A stretch of 64,000 nucleotides of DNA from Pseudomonas abietaniphila (GCF_039697315.1 NZ_CP155619.1:1054001-1118000), one strand, 5' to 3'; numbered from the stretch's first letter, positions 9,944 through 18,324 are shown. Translations and numbers: made by a program. The notes: generated by a model not told the origin, from the sequence alone.

Positions 9944-10114
9944 CTACTGAGCAATCCTTTTTTTAAATCCTGAGTCAAATAACGCTGAATGCAGATCGCG
10001 TACAAGTGTTGCAGCGCTGGCGTCGAATGCCCGCGCACGTCGGCTGAATTTTCCCGCAATCAACGCATTGACCTGTGGAAGAGCGTCTGTCGAGTGTTTC
10101 GAGTGATGGTTCAT
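9944..10114 (-). CDS. Small hypothetical protein (56 aa) downstream of Mn-catalase
   Basis: ATG at 10114 opens a 56-codon frame: MNHHSKHSTDALPQVNALIA at the start and SGFKKRIAQ at the end. The middle (about 15-50) is basic and amphipathic, with no membrane helix. A GGGA precedes the ATG by about 6 bases. It begins 64 bp after the manganese catalase stop on the same strand and is followed directly by a strong terminator, which is the best evidence that it is a real last gene of that unit. No family is recognised. Confidence 0.5.
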   Translation of the reverse strand: MNHHSKHSTDALPQVNALIAGKFSRRARAFDASAATLVRDLHSALFDSGFKKRIAQ

Positions 10115-10178
10115 GGCACATTCCCGAGCAGGTTAAAGAAGCGGCCGCAAGACCAGGGTCTGCGACCGTACAGGTTGT

Positions 10179-11081
10179 TTAACGCGCCGGATCGAGTTCC
10201 CTGTCCGCCGCTTGAGCGAGACCGGAACCCAAATCGGCACCGGTCATGGGATCCGAGGCCAGATCGGACTTCGTGCGCTCTTTGAGCATGGTCAGTGTCA
10301 CTGAATCATCCTCGCTCAGTTCGATGGAGGCCGTGCCGTCACCTCCGTCCACTGCCGGGTGCGGATTCTCCACATACTCAAACTCGGCGTCGCTGTTCCA
10401 CGGCCCACGTACGTTCGGATCGCCATTGGACATGCTGAAATAGGTCCGACTGAACTCCGGCATGCCCGGCAACTTGCCCTGAGGGAAGTTCGGCTGAATC
10501 GAATGCAGCGCTTTCTCGAACGACAACTGGTGAGCGATTTCGCGGGTCATCAGAAAGCCGAGGGCCTCTTTGATGCCTGGATCCGTGGTGACGTTGATGA
10601 GCCGCTCGTAGACGATTTTCGCCCGTGCCTCAGCCGCAATATTCGAACGGAAGTCAGCGGTAGGTTCACCGATGGTGTCGATGTACGCTGCCGTCCACGG
10701 GATACCCGCAGAATTCACCAGCGGCGCGCCACCCCCATACAGCAGCGAGGTAATGTGCGAGTCGTTACCGGCACCGTTGATATCGCGGTACAGCTCGCCT
10801 TCCTCCTGGACACCTTCTGCCAACTTCCCTTTGCCGCCTTTATTGAGCATGACGATGATCGAGCCAATGATCTCCAAATGGCTCAGCTCTTCCGTGGCGA
10901 TGTCGAGAAGCAGATCCTTACGACCTGGATCCTCCTCGGCCAATGCCTGAGTGAAATAGCGGGTCGCGGCGGCGAGTTCGCCCTGGGCACCACCGAACTG
11001 CTCAAGGAGCAGGTTGGCAAGGCCAGGATTAGGCTCGGCAACACGGACGGTGTATTGCAGTCTTTTGTTGTGCAGAAACAT
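10179..11081 (-). CDS. Manganese (non-heme) catalase
   Basis: A 300-residue ferritin-fold catalase that breaks down hydrogen peroxide at a di-manganese site. Metal-binding helices are visible: EQFGGAQGELAAATRYF (about 28-44), ATEELSHLEIIGSI (about 62-75), AEARAKIVYERL (about 149-160) and MTREIAHQLSFEKAL (about 178-192), giving the expected Glu/ExxH pattern. The acidic C-terminal tail (ELSEDDSVTLTMLKE) is usual. GGGAG precedes the ATG. It neighbours a DUF4142 gene (divergent) and small stress-like genes, which fits a stationary-phase or oxidative-stress role. Confidence 0.92.
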   Translation of the reverse strand: MFLHNKRLQYTVRVAEPNPGLANLLLEQFGGAQGELAAATRYFTQALAEEDPGRKDLLLDIATEELSHLEIIGSIIVMLNKGGKGKLAEGVQEEGELYRDINGAGNDSHITSLLYGGGAPLVNSAGIPWTAAYIDTIGEPTADFRSNIAAEARAKIVYERLINVTTDPGIKEALGFLMTREIAHQLSFEKALHSIQPNFPQGKLPGMPEFSRTYFSMSNGDPNVRGPWNSDAEFEYVENPHPAVDGGDGTASIELSEDDSVTLTMLKERTKSDLASDPMTGADLGSGLAQAADRELDPAR

Positions 11082-11487
11082 GGTGGAACTCCCATATCAA
11101 GCTGAACGTCGCTGGCGACAACAATACTTGGCGCTATCGCACTCACGGTTTGAATTAAACGACTGGAGCAGTCATTTACTAGGAGGCGGCAGAGGATATG
11201 TAATTCATCTACTTGACAGGAAGCTCGACCAGCGGCGCTTTCAAATAAGTTTTAATACGCTGACAAAATAACGATCAATGGTCACCGTCGATGTTATCCA
11301 CTCAAACGACACCGGTATGAATTCTTTTTCTACAGCATCTATCCAATCGCATTTGAACGTGGTTATCAGATGTATGGATTCATTTAACCGCACCCGCCCG
11401 TAAAGTTGGCTGAACGTTCCAGAATGACGCCGGGTCGAAAAGGTGCAAGGGCACTGGCGCCCTATTATGGATAAGAGGAAACACACA
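11082..11487. other. Divergent promoter region, Mn-catalase / DUF4142
   Basis: 406 bp between two divergently transcribed genes. No open frame of interest and no repeat. It must carry both promoters, but I cannot assign a sigma factor: no unambiguous -35/-10 pair stands out by eye. Confidence 0.4.
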
Positions 11488-12003
11488 ATGGCACACCTAA
11501 TAAAAACTTCGACGTTCGCCTTGCTTGTCGCGCTTGCCAGTCAAGGTGCTTTCGCGGCGCAGGACAACGATGACTTTGTCGAGGACGCTTCTGCAAAAGG
11601 CGTCGCTGAGGTTGAAGCAGGCAAGCTTGCCCAGGAAAAAGGCAGCGCCAGCGACGTCAAGTCGTTTGCGGATATGATGGTCAAAGATCACACGGCGGCC
11701 AACAGCAAACTCAAGATGATTGCCGACAAGAAGAATCTGGAAGTCTCTGACAGCGCCGAGCTGGTCGACAAGGCAAAGGCGATGATCCTGGAACTGCGCA
11801 GTTCAAAATCCTTCGATCAGGCCTACGCAAACAACCAAGTCAAAGCGCATGAGGCGACCATCGCCCTGTTCGAGGAAGAAGCATCGAATGGAAAAGATGC
11901 CGATCTGAAAGCCTTTGCCGCAGAAACCCTTCCAAAGCTCAAGGAACACCTTGTGCATGCTCAGGCGTTGGCCAAGGCTCACGGCGGTGACGCTGCAAAA
12001 TAA
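11488..12003 (+). CDS. Secreted DUF4142 protein
   Basis: A 171-residue precursor. Residues 1-23 form a signal peptide (hydrophobic STFALLVALASQGAFA, then AQDN). The mature part is an all-helical DUF4142 domain of ferritin-like shape, with EVEAGKLAQEKGSASDVKSF and HEATIALFEEEA, so it should be periplasmic. The family is widespread in proteobacteria and has no firm function. AAGAGGAAA precedes the ATG at 11488; another in-frame ATG at 11467 would add seven charged residues before the signal peptide and is less likely. A hairpin terminator follows. Confidence 0.85.
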   Translation: MAHLIKTSTFALLVALASQGAFAAQDNDDFVEDASAKGVAEVEAGKLAQEKGSASDVKSFADMMVKDHTAANSKLKMIADKKNLEVSDSAELVDKAKAMILELRSSKSFDQAYANNQVKAHEATIALFEEEASNGKDADLKAFAAETLPKLKEHLVHAQALAKAHGGDAAK

Positions 12004-12018
12004 GTACGAACTATCGAT

Positions 12019-12050
12019 GAAGGCAGGGCGACCTGCCTTCAATCGTTTCG
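12019..12050 (+). terminator. Terminator after the DUF4142 gene
   Basis: Perfect stem GAAGGCAGG-GCGA-CCTGCCTTC, then a T-rich stretch (AATCGTTTCGTTTTTA). Confidence 0.7.
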
Positions 12051-12370
12051 TTTTTATCTCCCGATGAAATGCAGATATACATATTAGTTGCGCGCTTACA
12101 GGGTCTATTTAGCCTTCGCCGGTGACGCGGTCTGAACTGACGCTTAATTATTAAGTCCGCTTATGGATCCTCCCAGGCAAAACGGAGCCATAGAGATGAG
12201 CGCACTCACCTTAAGCGTGCGCACGACGTTAAGCTCAATACCCTTCCGATCCCGACGCCGTCATTGAAGCCTCGAAGTTGGGACACAACACTTCTGTCCG
12301 CGACGTCCAAAAACGACGTCGTTTATTCACGCACGTTTTACTCATCTGCCGCCCCGTCAGAACGTGTAGT
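12051..12370. promoter_or_regulatory. Upstream region of the KaiC operon with two dyads
   Basis: Two palindromes stand out. One is CTTAATTATTAAG at 12143-12155 (perfect, odd-length). The other is CTTAAG-CGTGCGCACG-ACG-TTAAG at 12210-12233, where a perfect 10-bp palindrome is flanked by CTTAA/TTAAG arms. Both share the CTTAA...TTAAG arms and lie 215-140 bp before the first gene. They could be operator sites; no known binding protein is identified. Confidence 0.35.
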
Positions 12371-12835
12371 ATGCATAAACATCTATCAGAAATTACCCCC
12401 ATGTTTGCTGAAAGCGAAGCAGGCCAAAGAATCGCGGTGGCTCTGGCGCACCGGGTTGACGGCATCGCGGACATTTCCAGGATCGCCGACGCGATCACCA
12501 CAATGTTTGCGGATATAAATGCCGCCTTGACGCCCATTATCGGGCCCAAAGGCGTTGCTGCGCTGCACCGCAGGAATCTGCTGCTTTGTACCTCAACGCA
12601 CCCGCAATTCGCGGAAGTTTTCAAGACGCTGGTCGATGCCATGGATCTGAGGGAGCTTAGATCGACGCTGATCAAGCTACAGAAGGACGAGGCCGTTTTC
12701 TTTAGTGAGCAATTGCTGAAAACGTTCTTCGAGCTGCTTGCCACTCTGATCGGACGATCCCTCGCTACACGACTGCTGCTTGACGTGTGGGGAAATTCTT
12801 TAAGCGGCACACCTCCGCAGGACACTTCACGATGA
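12371..12835 (+). CDS. Small helical protein, first gene of the KaiC-like operon
   Basis: About 154 residues from the ATG at 12371 (MHKHLSEITPMFAESEAGQR); an ATG 30 bases later is also possible. No signal peptide or membrane helix; all-helical pattern. A conserved-looking core is INAALTPIIGPKGVAALHRR (about 48-67), followed by NLLLCTSTHPQF. It is not KaiB: there is no thioredoxin-like fold pattern and the length differs. Its stop overlaps the kaiC-like start (ATGA), which argues for translational coupling and a joint role with the ATPase. Function unknown. Confidence 0.75.
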   Translation: MHKHLSEITPMFAESEAGQRIAVALAHRVDGIADISRIADAITTMFADINAALTPIIGPKGVAALHRRNLLLCTSTHPQFAEVFKTLVDAMDLRELRSTLIKLQKDEAVFFSEQLLKTFFELLATLIGRSLATRLLLDVWGNSLSGTPPQDTSR

Positions 12836-14316
12836 GTACCAAAGTCACAATCAATCGTCTGGCCACAGGCGTACCGGGTTTCGACGAAATTCTGGGTGGA
12901 GGTTTGCCGGAGTTTTCATTCAACCTGATTGCAGGCCCGCCGGGCTGCGGCAAGACAACCCTGGCTCATCAAATGATGTTCGCGCTCGCCACACCTGAGC
13001 GCCCTGCGATTTTCTTCACGGTGCTCGGTGAGCCTCCACTGAAGATGCTCCGCTACCAGCAGCAGTTCAGCTTTTTCGACGAGGACGCGGTTAACCGTTC
13101 GATTCGGTACGTCAACCTTGCCGACGATACCCTTGCCGGGGACCTGGACGAGGTGCTTCGCCGTATCGTGAGCGAGGTAGAAACGCACGCGCCGGCACTG
13201 GTGTTCGTCGACTCTTTCCGATCTGTCGTGCTTGCCAGTGAAACGGAATGCAACCCGAACAACAACCTGCCTCAGTTCGTTCAGCAACTGGGGATGTTGA
13301 TGACCACCTGGCATGCGACGACCTTTCTGCTGGGCGAGTACTTCAACGAACTGGACAGCAACCCTATTTTCACGGTTGCGGACGGGCTGATCTGGCTCCG
13401 TCAGAGCGTGCAGCGCAACTCCATGGTGCGCAAAATGGAGATCATGAAGATGCGCGGACAGCCCACGCTGCCGGGGCTGCATACCTTTCGCATCGGAAAC
13501 TCCGGCGTAACCGTTTATCCGCCTGCGCCTGTCGCGGTGCAGGCGTCCTCCGAGCAGTTGCACGTAAGCGCGCACCCACGCTTGAAGATGGGTATCCCTC
13601 GCCTGGACGAAATGCTTGGAGGGGGCCTGCCCAAAGGGTATTCCCTGCTCATTGCAGGCCCGTCAGGTTCGGGCAAGAGCCTGTTGGCTGCCGCCTTCCT
13701 GGAAGAAGGCGCACGCAACGGTGAGACAGGGGTCATGGCGGTCTTCGAACAGCGCTCCAACCACCTTCGAAATCCCAAGCTGGTGGAGCTGATCATCAGT
13801 GGCAAAGTCGGGATTGTCGACAGACGAGTTCCCGACCTGTCTATCGATGAAATCGTTCAGCAGTTGCTGAGTGAAATCCAGAGACTGAAGGCCTCTCGGG
13901 TAGTCATCGATTCCCTGTCAGGGTTTGAGCTCGCCGTGGCACCTGCTTTTCGCGAAGACTTTCGCGAGTCACTGTCACGCATGGTCGGCGCCCTGACCAG
14001 CACCGGCGTGACGGTATTGATGACCTCCGAACTCGAGGATCGCTACACGGATTTGCGATTCAGCCCGTATGGCACGGCGTTCTTGACGGACGCGATCATC
14101 GTCCAGCGGTACATCGAGGTAGACAGCCGGCTGCAACGCATCATGGCCGTGGTGAAAGTACGCGCCAGTGCCCATTCCGACGAACTTCGGCTGTACCGCA
14201 TCGACGATAACGGTCTGCAGATCGGCGATCGGCTTTATAACCAGGAAGGATTGCTGGGGGGACGACCCACGCAGCACGGCGCAGGCGACATTCGCTCCTC
14301 AGAAGACATCTCATGA
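12832..14316 (+). CDS. KaiC-like double RecA-domain ATPase
   Basis: A 494-residue protein with two KaiC-type RecA domains. Domain 1 has ATGVPGFDEILGGGLPE and Walker A GPPGCGKTT (35-43), with VFVDSF as Walker B (about 124-129). Domain 2 has MGIPRLDEMLGGGLPKGYS, Walker A GPSGSGKSL (276-284) and VVIDSLS (357-363). Compared with cyanobacterial KaiC, the paired catalytic glutamates are changed (LGEPP in domain 1, FEQR in domain 2), and the phosphorylation loop reads SPYGTAFLTD (411-420), so the Ser431/Thr432 positions appear to be Ala/Phe. No kaiB or kaiA is nearby. It is probably a signalling ATPase working with the kinase that follows, not a clock. Confidence 0.88.
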   Translation: MSTKVTINRLATGVPGFDEILGGGLPEFSFNLIAGPPGCGKTTLAHQMMFALATPERPAIFFTVLGEPPLKMLRYQQQFSFFDEDAVNRSIRYVNLADDTLAGDLDEVLRRIVSEVETHAPALVFVDSFRSVVLASETECNPNNNLPQFVQQLGMLMTTWHATTFLLGEYFNELDSNPIFTVADGLIWLRQSVQRNSMVRKMEIMKMRGQPTLPGLHTFRIGNSGVTVYPPAPVAVQASSEQLHVSAHPRLKMGIPRLDEMLGGGLPKGYSLLIAGPSGSGKSLLAAAFLEEGARNGETGVMAVFEQRSNHLRNPKLVELIISGKVGIVDRRVPDLSIDEIVQQLLSEIQRLKASRVVIDSLSGFELAVAPAFREDFRESLSRMVGALTSTGVTVLMTSELEDRYTDLRFSPYGTAFLTDAIIVQRYIEVDSRLQRIMAVVKVRASAHSDELRLYRIDDNGLQIGDRLYNQEGLLGGRPTQHGAGDIRSSEDIS

Positions 14317-14325
14317 GCCACACTT

Positions 14326-15357
14326 GTGAGTGAGCACAATGACGGGGATAAGACCGAGCGTTCTCAAGAGACTCTCGGGCAATCCTCGCATGCCCCGCAT
14401 AAGGACAGGGCGCTTGAGCATCTGGAATTCCTGCAGCGGGAACTGGCGGTAGCCAAAGCCTCTGCCGCCAGCGCGCTCCAGATGCAGCTTCTGGTAGAAG
14501 CCAATGAACAATTGGTGGTGGCTGCACTCTCGGCGCGAGAGCAACCTCCGACACCGAATCCCGCCGAGCTCTCCGAGCTGTATCACGCAATGCGTGAGGC
14601 CAATGAAAACCTGATCGTTTCCGCACTCCATGCTCAGAAGCTTCAGGCTCATGCCGAGCATGCGCTGCTTGAACAAAAAAATGCGCTGGCGAGCGTCGCC
14701 CATGAGATGCGCAATCCGCTGACGCCCATCAGCATGCTGGCCGAGCGCATACCGAGCATGCCCGCTGAGAAGATTCCCGAGATGTGCACTTTGATCGAAG
14801 GCCAGGTGCGGCATCTCGCACGCATGGTTGAAGACTTGCTGGACGTATCACGTTTGAGCACTGGCAAGCTGCGACTCAATCGTTCTCCCGTCGATATCCT
14901 GCTTATCCTCAACCGTGCAGTGGAGGCCTGTGCCACGCTGACGTCAGTCAAGCATCTGCAGGTCGAGACCGATATCCCGAAAACCTCACTCATGGTCGAC
15001 GGCGACCCGATCCGGATCGCTCAGATATTTACGAACGTGATCACCAACGCCGCGAAATACACGCCCTGCGATGGCTGCATCAGGTTAGAGGTTTCTGTCG
15101 AGGCTGACGTCATGCACGTCGTCATATCGGATAACGGCATCGGTATCTCTGCCCAGGCCCTTCCGGTCATTTTCGATGCCTATTTTCAGGATGCGCAGGC
15201 CATTGGCTTCAATGGGTCCGGACTGGGAATCGGCTTGACTGTGGTTCGCGAACTCGTCGAGGCGCATGGGGGTAGCGTTCGCGTCAGTAGTGAAGGCGTG
15301 GGAAAAGGCAGCCAGTTCACCCTCACCTTTCCGCTGTTCAAGACCGAAGGCCACTAA
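14326..15357 (+). CDS. Soluble histidine kinase paired with the KaiC-like protein
   Basis: A 343-residue kinase with no membrane helix. Residues about 25-115 are coiled-coil and contain an internal repeat: VEANEQLVVAALSARE and REANENLIVSALHAQK. Then come the HisKA H-box LASVAHEMRNPLTP (about 120-133), the N-box NVITNAAKYTP, G1 DNGIGIS, and G2 GSGLGIGL. No response regulator is encoded nearby. GTG at 14326 follows the kaiC-like stop by 9 bp; an ATG overlapping that stop (14313) opens only a six-codon frame that ends at 14333, suggesting stop-start coupling. The input is likely protein-protein contact with the KaiC-like partner. Confidence 0.85.
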   Translation: MSEHNDGDKTERSQETLGQSSHAPHKDRALEHLEFLQRELAVAKASAASALQMQLLVEANEQLVVAALSAREQPPTPNPAELSELYHAMREANENLIVSALHAQKLQAHAEHALLEQKNALASVAHEMRNPLTPISMLAERIPSMPAEKIPEMCTLIEGQVRHLARMVEDLLDVSRLSTGKLRLNRSPVDILLILNRAVEACATLTSVKHLQVETDIPKTSLMVDGDPIRIAQIFTNVITNAAKYTPCDGCIRLEVSVEADVMHVVISDNGIGISAQALPVIFDAYFQDAQAIGFNGSGLGIGLTVVRELVEAHGGSVRVSSEGVGKGSQFTLTFPLFKTEGH

Positions 15358-15423
15358 GTCGATATGCATGGACGTTCAACAGTGGCTGAAAATCCGCAAC
15401 CCGTTTGCTTCTGCAGGTGCAAT

Positions 15424-15639
15424 GTGACCACGAACGAAGAACTTATCGCGTGGAACGCCCACTGGAGAATATCCAGGCAGACCATGCTGTGCAGAATCTG
15501 TGGGGCGGAGCAAGCCGAGACTGACCGGGCCGAAGGCTTCAGCCACTTACCGGGATGCGTTCAAGCCCATACCGGGCATTGTCCATGGGACGAGTTGGAC
15601 CGGATCTGCAAGCCGTTCGAGCGCAAGCCGGGTCCCTAG
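15424..15639 (+). CDS. Small cysteine/histidine-rich hypothetical protein
   Basis: About 71 residues from GTG at 15424 (MTTNEELIAWNAHWRISRQT when the start is read as Met). Cysteines and histidines are grouped: CRICGAE, HLPGCVQAHTGHCPW and RICKPFE, which would suit a small zinc-binding fold. AGGTG lies 5 bases before the GTG; a longer form from ATG at 15364 is possible but its extra residues look non-coding. It follows the kinase gene by 66 bp on the same strand. No known family is recognised. Confidence 0.55.
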   Translation: MTTNEELIAWNAHWRISRQTMLCRICGAEQAETDRAEGFSHLPGCVQAHTGHCPWDELDRICKPFERKPGP

Positions 15640-15741
15640 CCCTATCCCATGACAACTCCAAAATCGCTAACGCCTTGGTGAAGACCGCAGGCTAAGGTAC
15701 TGCGGCGTTCACAGAACAAACATCCGACTGCTCTTCACCCG

Positions 15742-17283
15742 TCAACGCGCAGCCACACCACTCACCCGCTGCCGAGCCCATTCAAACGCATACACCTTCT
15801 CCGGCGGCGGAGCCTGGCAAGTGCCGTTGTCTGCATCCGCCCCGACCAGATACCACTCGGCCCGCGACGTGTCGCCCACACTGCGGGCCTTCGCCGGGTC
15901 GTAGCAGCGCGCCATAGCGCCTGCGGGCACGAGGGCGTAGGCCTGTGGGTGGCTGCGCAACCAGACGACCGAATGCTCCAGCGGGTTTTTGTCCATGAAG
16001 CCAAAGTGCACGACGGGCTGCTGCGCGAACAGCCAGTGCCCTTCACGCCAACCCACCAGCACCACCTCCGCATTCCCGGTCAATTGCGCCACGTCCCGCA
16101 TCATGGTTTCGTGAGGATTGATGCCTTCCTGACGAGGCTCGACGAAACCGCGCACGAACCAGGCGCACAACCACACTGCCGTGAGCGTGACAAACACCGT
16201 TCGGCCCCAAGGCCTGCGGTTGAACCAGCGACGCAGCATCCAGGGAATCAACGGCGCGACCGCCAGCACCAGCGCAGGCACCGCAGGAAAAACGTAGATC
16301 TTGCGCTTGCCGGTGCTCAGGCTGAAGAACACCAGCACCATCACCACCCAGCCGAGCAACACCAGGACCCGACCATCGTGCTTGAGCAACTGCTTGCGCC
16401 AGGCGGGCACCAGCCAAGGCAGCATGAAGATGATCGGTATCCAGTATTTGGGGATGACCTGGACGAAGAAATACCAGAACGGCTCGCGGTGGTCCCAAGC
16501 ATTGGCGTAGCGGCCAGCCGTCTGCTTCAGCAGGATTTCCTGAGCGTACGCCAGGCTGTCGGCGCTGCCCTGCGACACGATCACGATCAACGGCAGCAGC
16601 CATATGGCAATCGCCGCCAACGCCACCAGCAACCCCAACCACCAGGCTTTGGCCTTGCCCGGCATTGGCACCACCCCGTGCCAGCCTTTGCGCACCCCAT
16701 AGGCATAAGGGATCAACATCAACGCCGGCAAAAAGCCCACACCCTTGCTGATGATCCCCAGGCCCATGGCCGCGCAGGCGATGTAAAACCAGCCCCATGC
16801 CGGTCCCAGCAGCAAGTGCCGGCACATGCCGTAGATCCCGAGCATCATCCACAGCGCGAGAAAGCCGTCGATCTGTCCGGTCTGCAAGATGCTGTACGTC
16901 TGGTAGGTCGTGAGGAACAGCAGCGCCGTGATCACGCCGATACGCCGTCCCCACAGGCGCCGGCCCAGGTCATACAGGCAACCGGTGGACACCGCGCCCG
17001 CCAGCAGCGCCGGCAGATACAACGCGACTTTGGGCAGGTGGGTCAGTTGCACGCACAGCGCCACCGCCCACATGAACAGCGGCGGTTTGTCGGCGTAAAT
17101 CTCACCCGCACGGTGCGGAATGAACCAGGAACCGTTCTGCAGCATTTCCAGCGCGACGCCCAGAAAGCGCTCTTCGTCGACGTTGAGCGGTTGGCGCCAG
17201 CCAAGACCGGCGCCCAGCAGCACCACCGCTAACCCCACACATGCCCAAAACTCCAACCGCGAAGAGGCCAATCGTATCCGCAC
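15742..17283 (-). CDS. GT39-family (ArnT-like) polyprenyl-phosphate sugar transferase
   Basis: A 513-residue inner-membrane glycosyltransferase with about 11-12 helices. The N-terminal periplasmic loop has LNVDEERFLGVALEMLQNG, the DE motif of ArnT/PMT-type enzymes, and ADKPPLFMWAVAL follows, as in ArnT. Such enzymes take a sugar from polyprenyl phosphate and put it on lipid A, LPS core or protein on the periplasmic side. GTG at 17283 is chosen: AAGGGAA lies before it, and it begins 2 bp after the LABN stop. No arn genes for aminoarabinose are present, so the sugar is probably a different one; the linked epimerase suggests a uronic acid. Confidence 0.85.
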   Translation of the reverse strand: MRIRLASSRLEFWACVGLAVVLLGAGLGWRQPLNVDEERFLGVALEMLQNGSWFIPHRAGEIYADKPPLFMWAVALCVQLTHLPKVALYLPALLAGAVSTGCLYDLGRRLWGRRIGVITALLFLTTYQTYSILQTGQIDGFLALWMMLGIYGMCRHLLLGPAWGWFYIACAAMGLGIISKGVGFLPALMLIPYAYGVRKGWHGVVPMPGKAKAWWLGLLVALAAIAIWLLPLIVIVSQGSADSLAYAQEILLKQTAGRYANAWDHREPFWYFFVQVIPKYWIPIIFMLPWLVPAWRKQLLKHDGRVLVLLGWVVMVLVFFSLSTGKRKIYVFPAVPALVLAVAPLIPWMLRRWFNRRPWGRTVFVTLTAVWLCAWFVRGFVEPRQEGINPHETMMRDVAQLTGNAEVVLVGWREGHWLFAQQPVVHFGFMDKNPLEHSVVWLRSHPQAYALVPAGAMARCYDPAKARSVGDTSRAEWYLVGADADNGTCQAPPPEKVYAFEWARQRVSGVAAR

Positions 17284-17285
17284 GG

Positions 17286-17579
17286 TCAGTTTCCCTTGTC
17301 CGGTTCGGGAGATTGCTGGTCGCCATGTTTGGCAATCAGTTGCAGATTGCGCAGGTAGACGATGAACCCGAAGGACTGCCCGACGATGAACACCGGGTCT
17401 GCACGGTAAATCGCGTACGCCAGCAGCAAGGCACTGCCGATGATGCTCAAGTACCAGAACCCGACCGGGATCATGCTGCGTTTCTTGTATTCGCTGTACA
17501 GCCATTGCAGGACAAACCGCCCGGTGAACGCCAGCTGGCCGACGAAACCGACGGCCAGCCATAACGATTCTCTGCCCAT
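17286..17579 (-). CDS. Small LABN-domain membrane protein
   Basis: A 97-residue protein with about three membrane helices. The pattern GFVGQLAFTGRFVLQWLYSE and IPVGFWYLSIIGSALLL is the lipid-A-disaccharide-synthase N-terminal (LABN) domain, found here alone and not fused to LpxB. Stand-alone LABN proteins occur beside GT2 and GT39 transferases in envelope sugar operons; a role in handling the polyprenyl-linked sugar is suspected but not shown. It begins 1 bp after the GT2 stop and ends 2 bp before the GT39 start, so the three are clearly one unit. Confidence 0.82.
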   Translation of the reverse strand: MGRESLWLAVGFVGQLAFTGRFVLQWLYSEYKKRSMIPVGFWYLSIIGSALLLAYAIYRADPVFIVGQSFGFIVYLRNLQLIAKHGDQQSPEPDKGN

Positions 17580-17580
17580 C

Positions 17581-18324
17581 TCAGACCTCGGTTTCTTGTG
17601 CGGTGACGTCCAGACGGGTGCGCCTTATCAGCCACCACACGCCGAACAGATCGAGGATGCCCACAAGGGCCCGGTCCAGGTTGCCGTAATTCGACACCCC
17701 CGATCCGCGCTCGCGGTGATTGACCGGTTGCACCAGCATTCGGCCGTTGTGACGACGGATCAGCGCAGGGATGAAACGGTGCATGTGATCGAAGTACGGC
17801 AAGCGCAGAAACGCTTCGCGCTCGATCAGCTTGATGCCGCAGCCAGTGTCGGGCGTCTGGTCTTTAAGCAGGTTGCTGCGCAGCCTGTTGGCGAAGCGCG
17901 ACGCCCAGCGTTTGCTCGCAGTGTCCTGACGGTTGACCCGATGGCCCGCCACCAGCTTCACGCCCCCGGGTTTACCTTCCGATCCCCGGACCAGATCCAG
18001 CATCTTTGGCAGGTCGGCAGGGTCGTTCTGACCATCACCGTCCAGCGTCGCCAGCCAGTGCCCGCGCGCCGCCTCGGCAGCGTGGTGAATCGAGGTGCTT
18101 TGGCCCAGCGAACGCGCATGACTCAGCACCCGTAACTGAGGGTATCCACTGGCCTGCAAGCTTCGTAATTCGGCAGCGGTGGCGTCGGTGCTGCCGTCGT
18201 CCACCACGATGACTTCAAAGGTCTCGTTGGCCAGCGCGGCGCGGACTTCTTCCAGCAACGGAATGAGGTTGCCGGCTTCATTTTTTGCCGGAATGAGCAC
18301 CGATACATAAGGAGTTTCGGACAT
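17581..18324 (-). CDS. GT2 family polyprenyl-phosphate glycosyltransferase
   Basis: A 247-residue cytoplasmic GT-A enzyme of the dolichyl-phosphate-mannose-synthase type. VSVLIPAKNEAGNLIPLL begins the domain, VVDDGSTDAT is the nucleotide motif (about 40-49), and LATLDGDGQNDP carries the DxD metal site (about 89-100). HRFIPALIRRHNG and RERGSGVSNYG are the usual later motifs. There is no C-terminal pair of membrane helices as in ArnC. It would load a nucleotide sugar onto polyprenyl phosphate for the GT39 enzyme. ATG at 18324 has AAGGAG upstream in the ATAAGGAGTTTCGG region read on the plus strand near 18308, so spacing is not certain; homology fixes the start. Confidence 0.85.
   Translation of the reverse strand: MSETPYVSVLIPAKNEAGNLIPLLEEVRAALANETFEVIVVDDGSTDATAAELRSLQASGYPQLRVLSHARSLGQSTSIHHAAEAARGHWLATLDGDGQNDPADLPKMLDLVRGSEGKPGGVKLVAGHRVNRQDTASKRWASRFANRLRSNLLKDQTPDTGCGIKLIEREAFLRLPYFDHMHRFIPALIRRHNGRMLVQPVNHRERGSGVSNYGNLDRALVGILDLFGVWWLIRRTRLDVTAQETEV

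Noticed and set aside
12371..12835. Small first gene of the KaiC operon as kaiB
   Set aside because: Length and all-helical pattern differ from the thioredoxin-like KaiB.
15689..15709. CCGCAG-N9-CTGCGG hairpin as terminator
   Set aside because: No T run on either side; could be a terminator for convergent genes but not supported enough to list.
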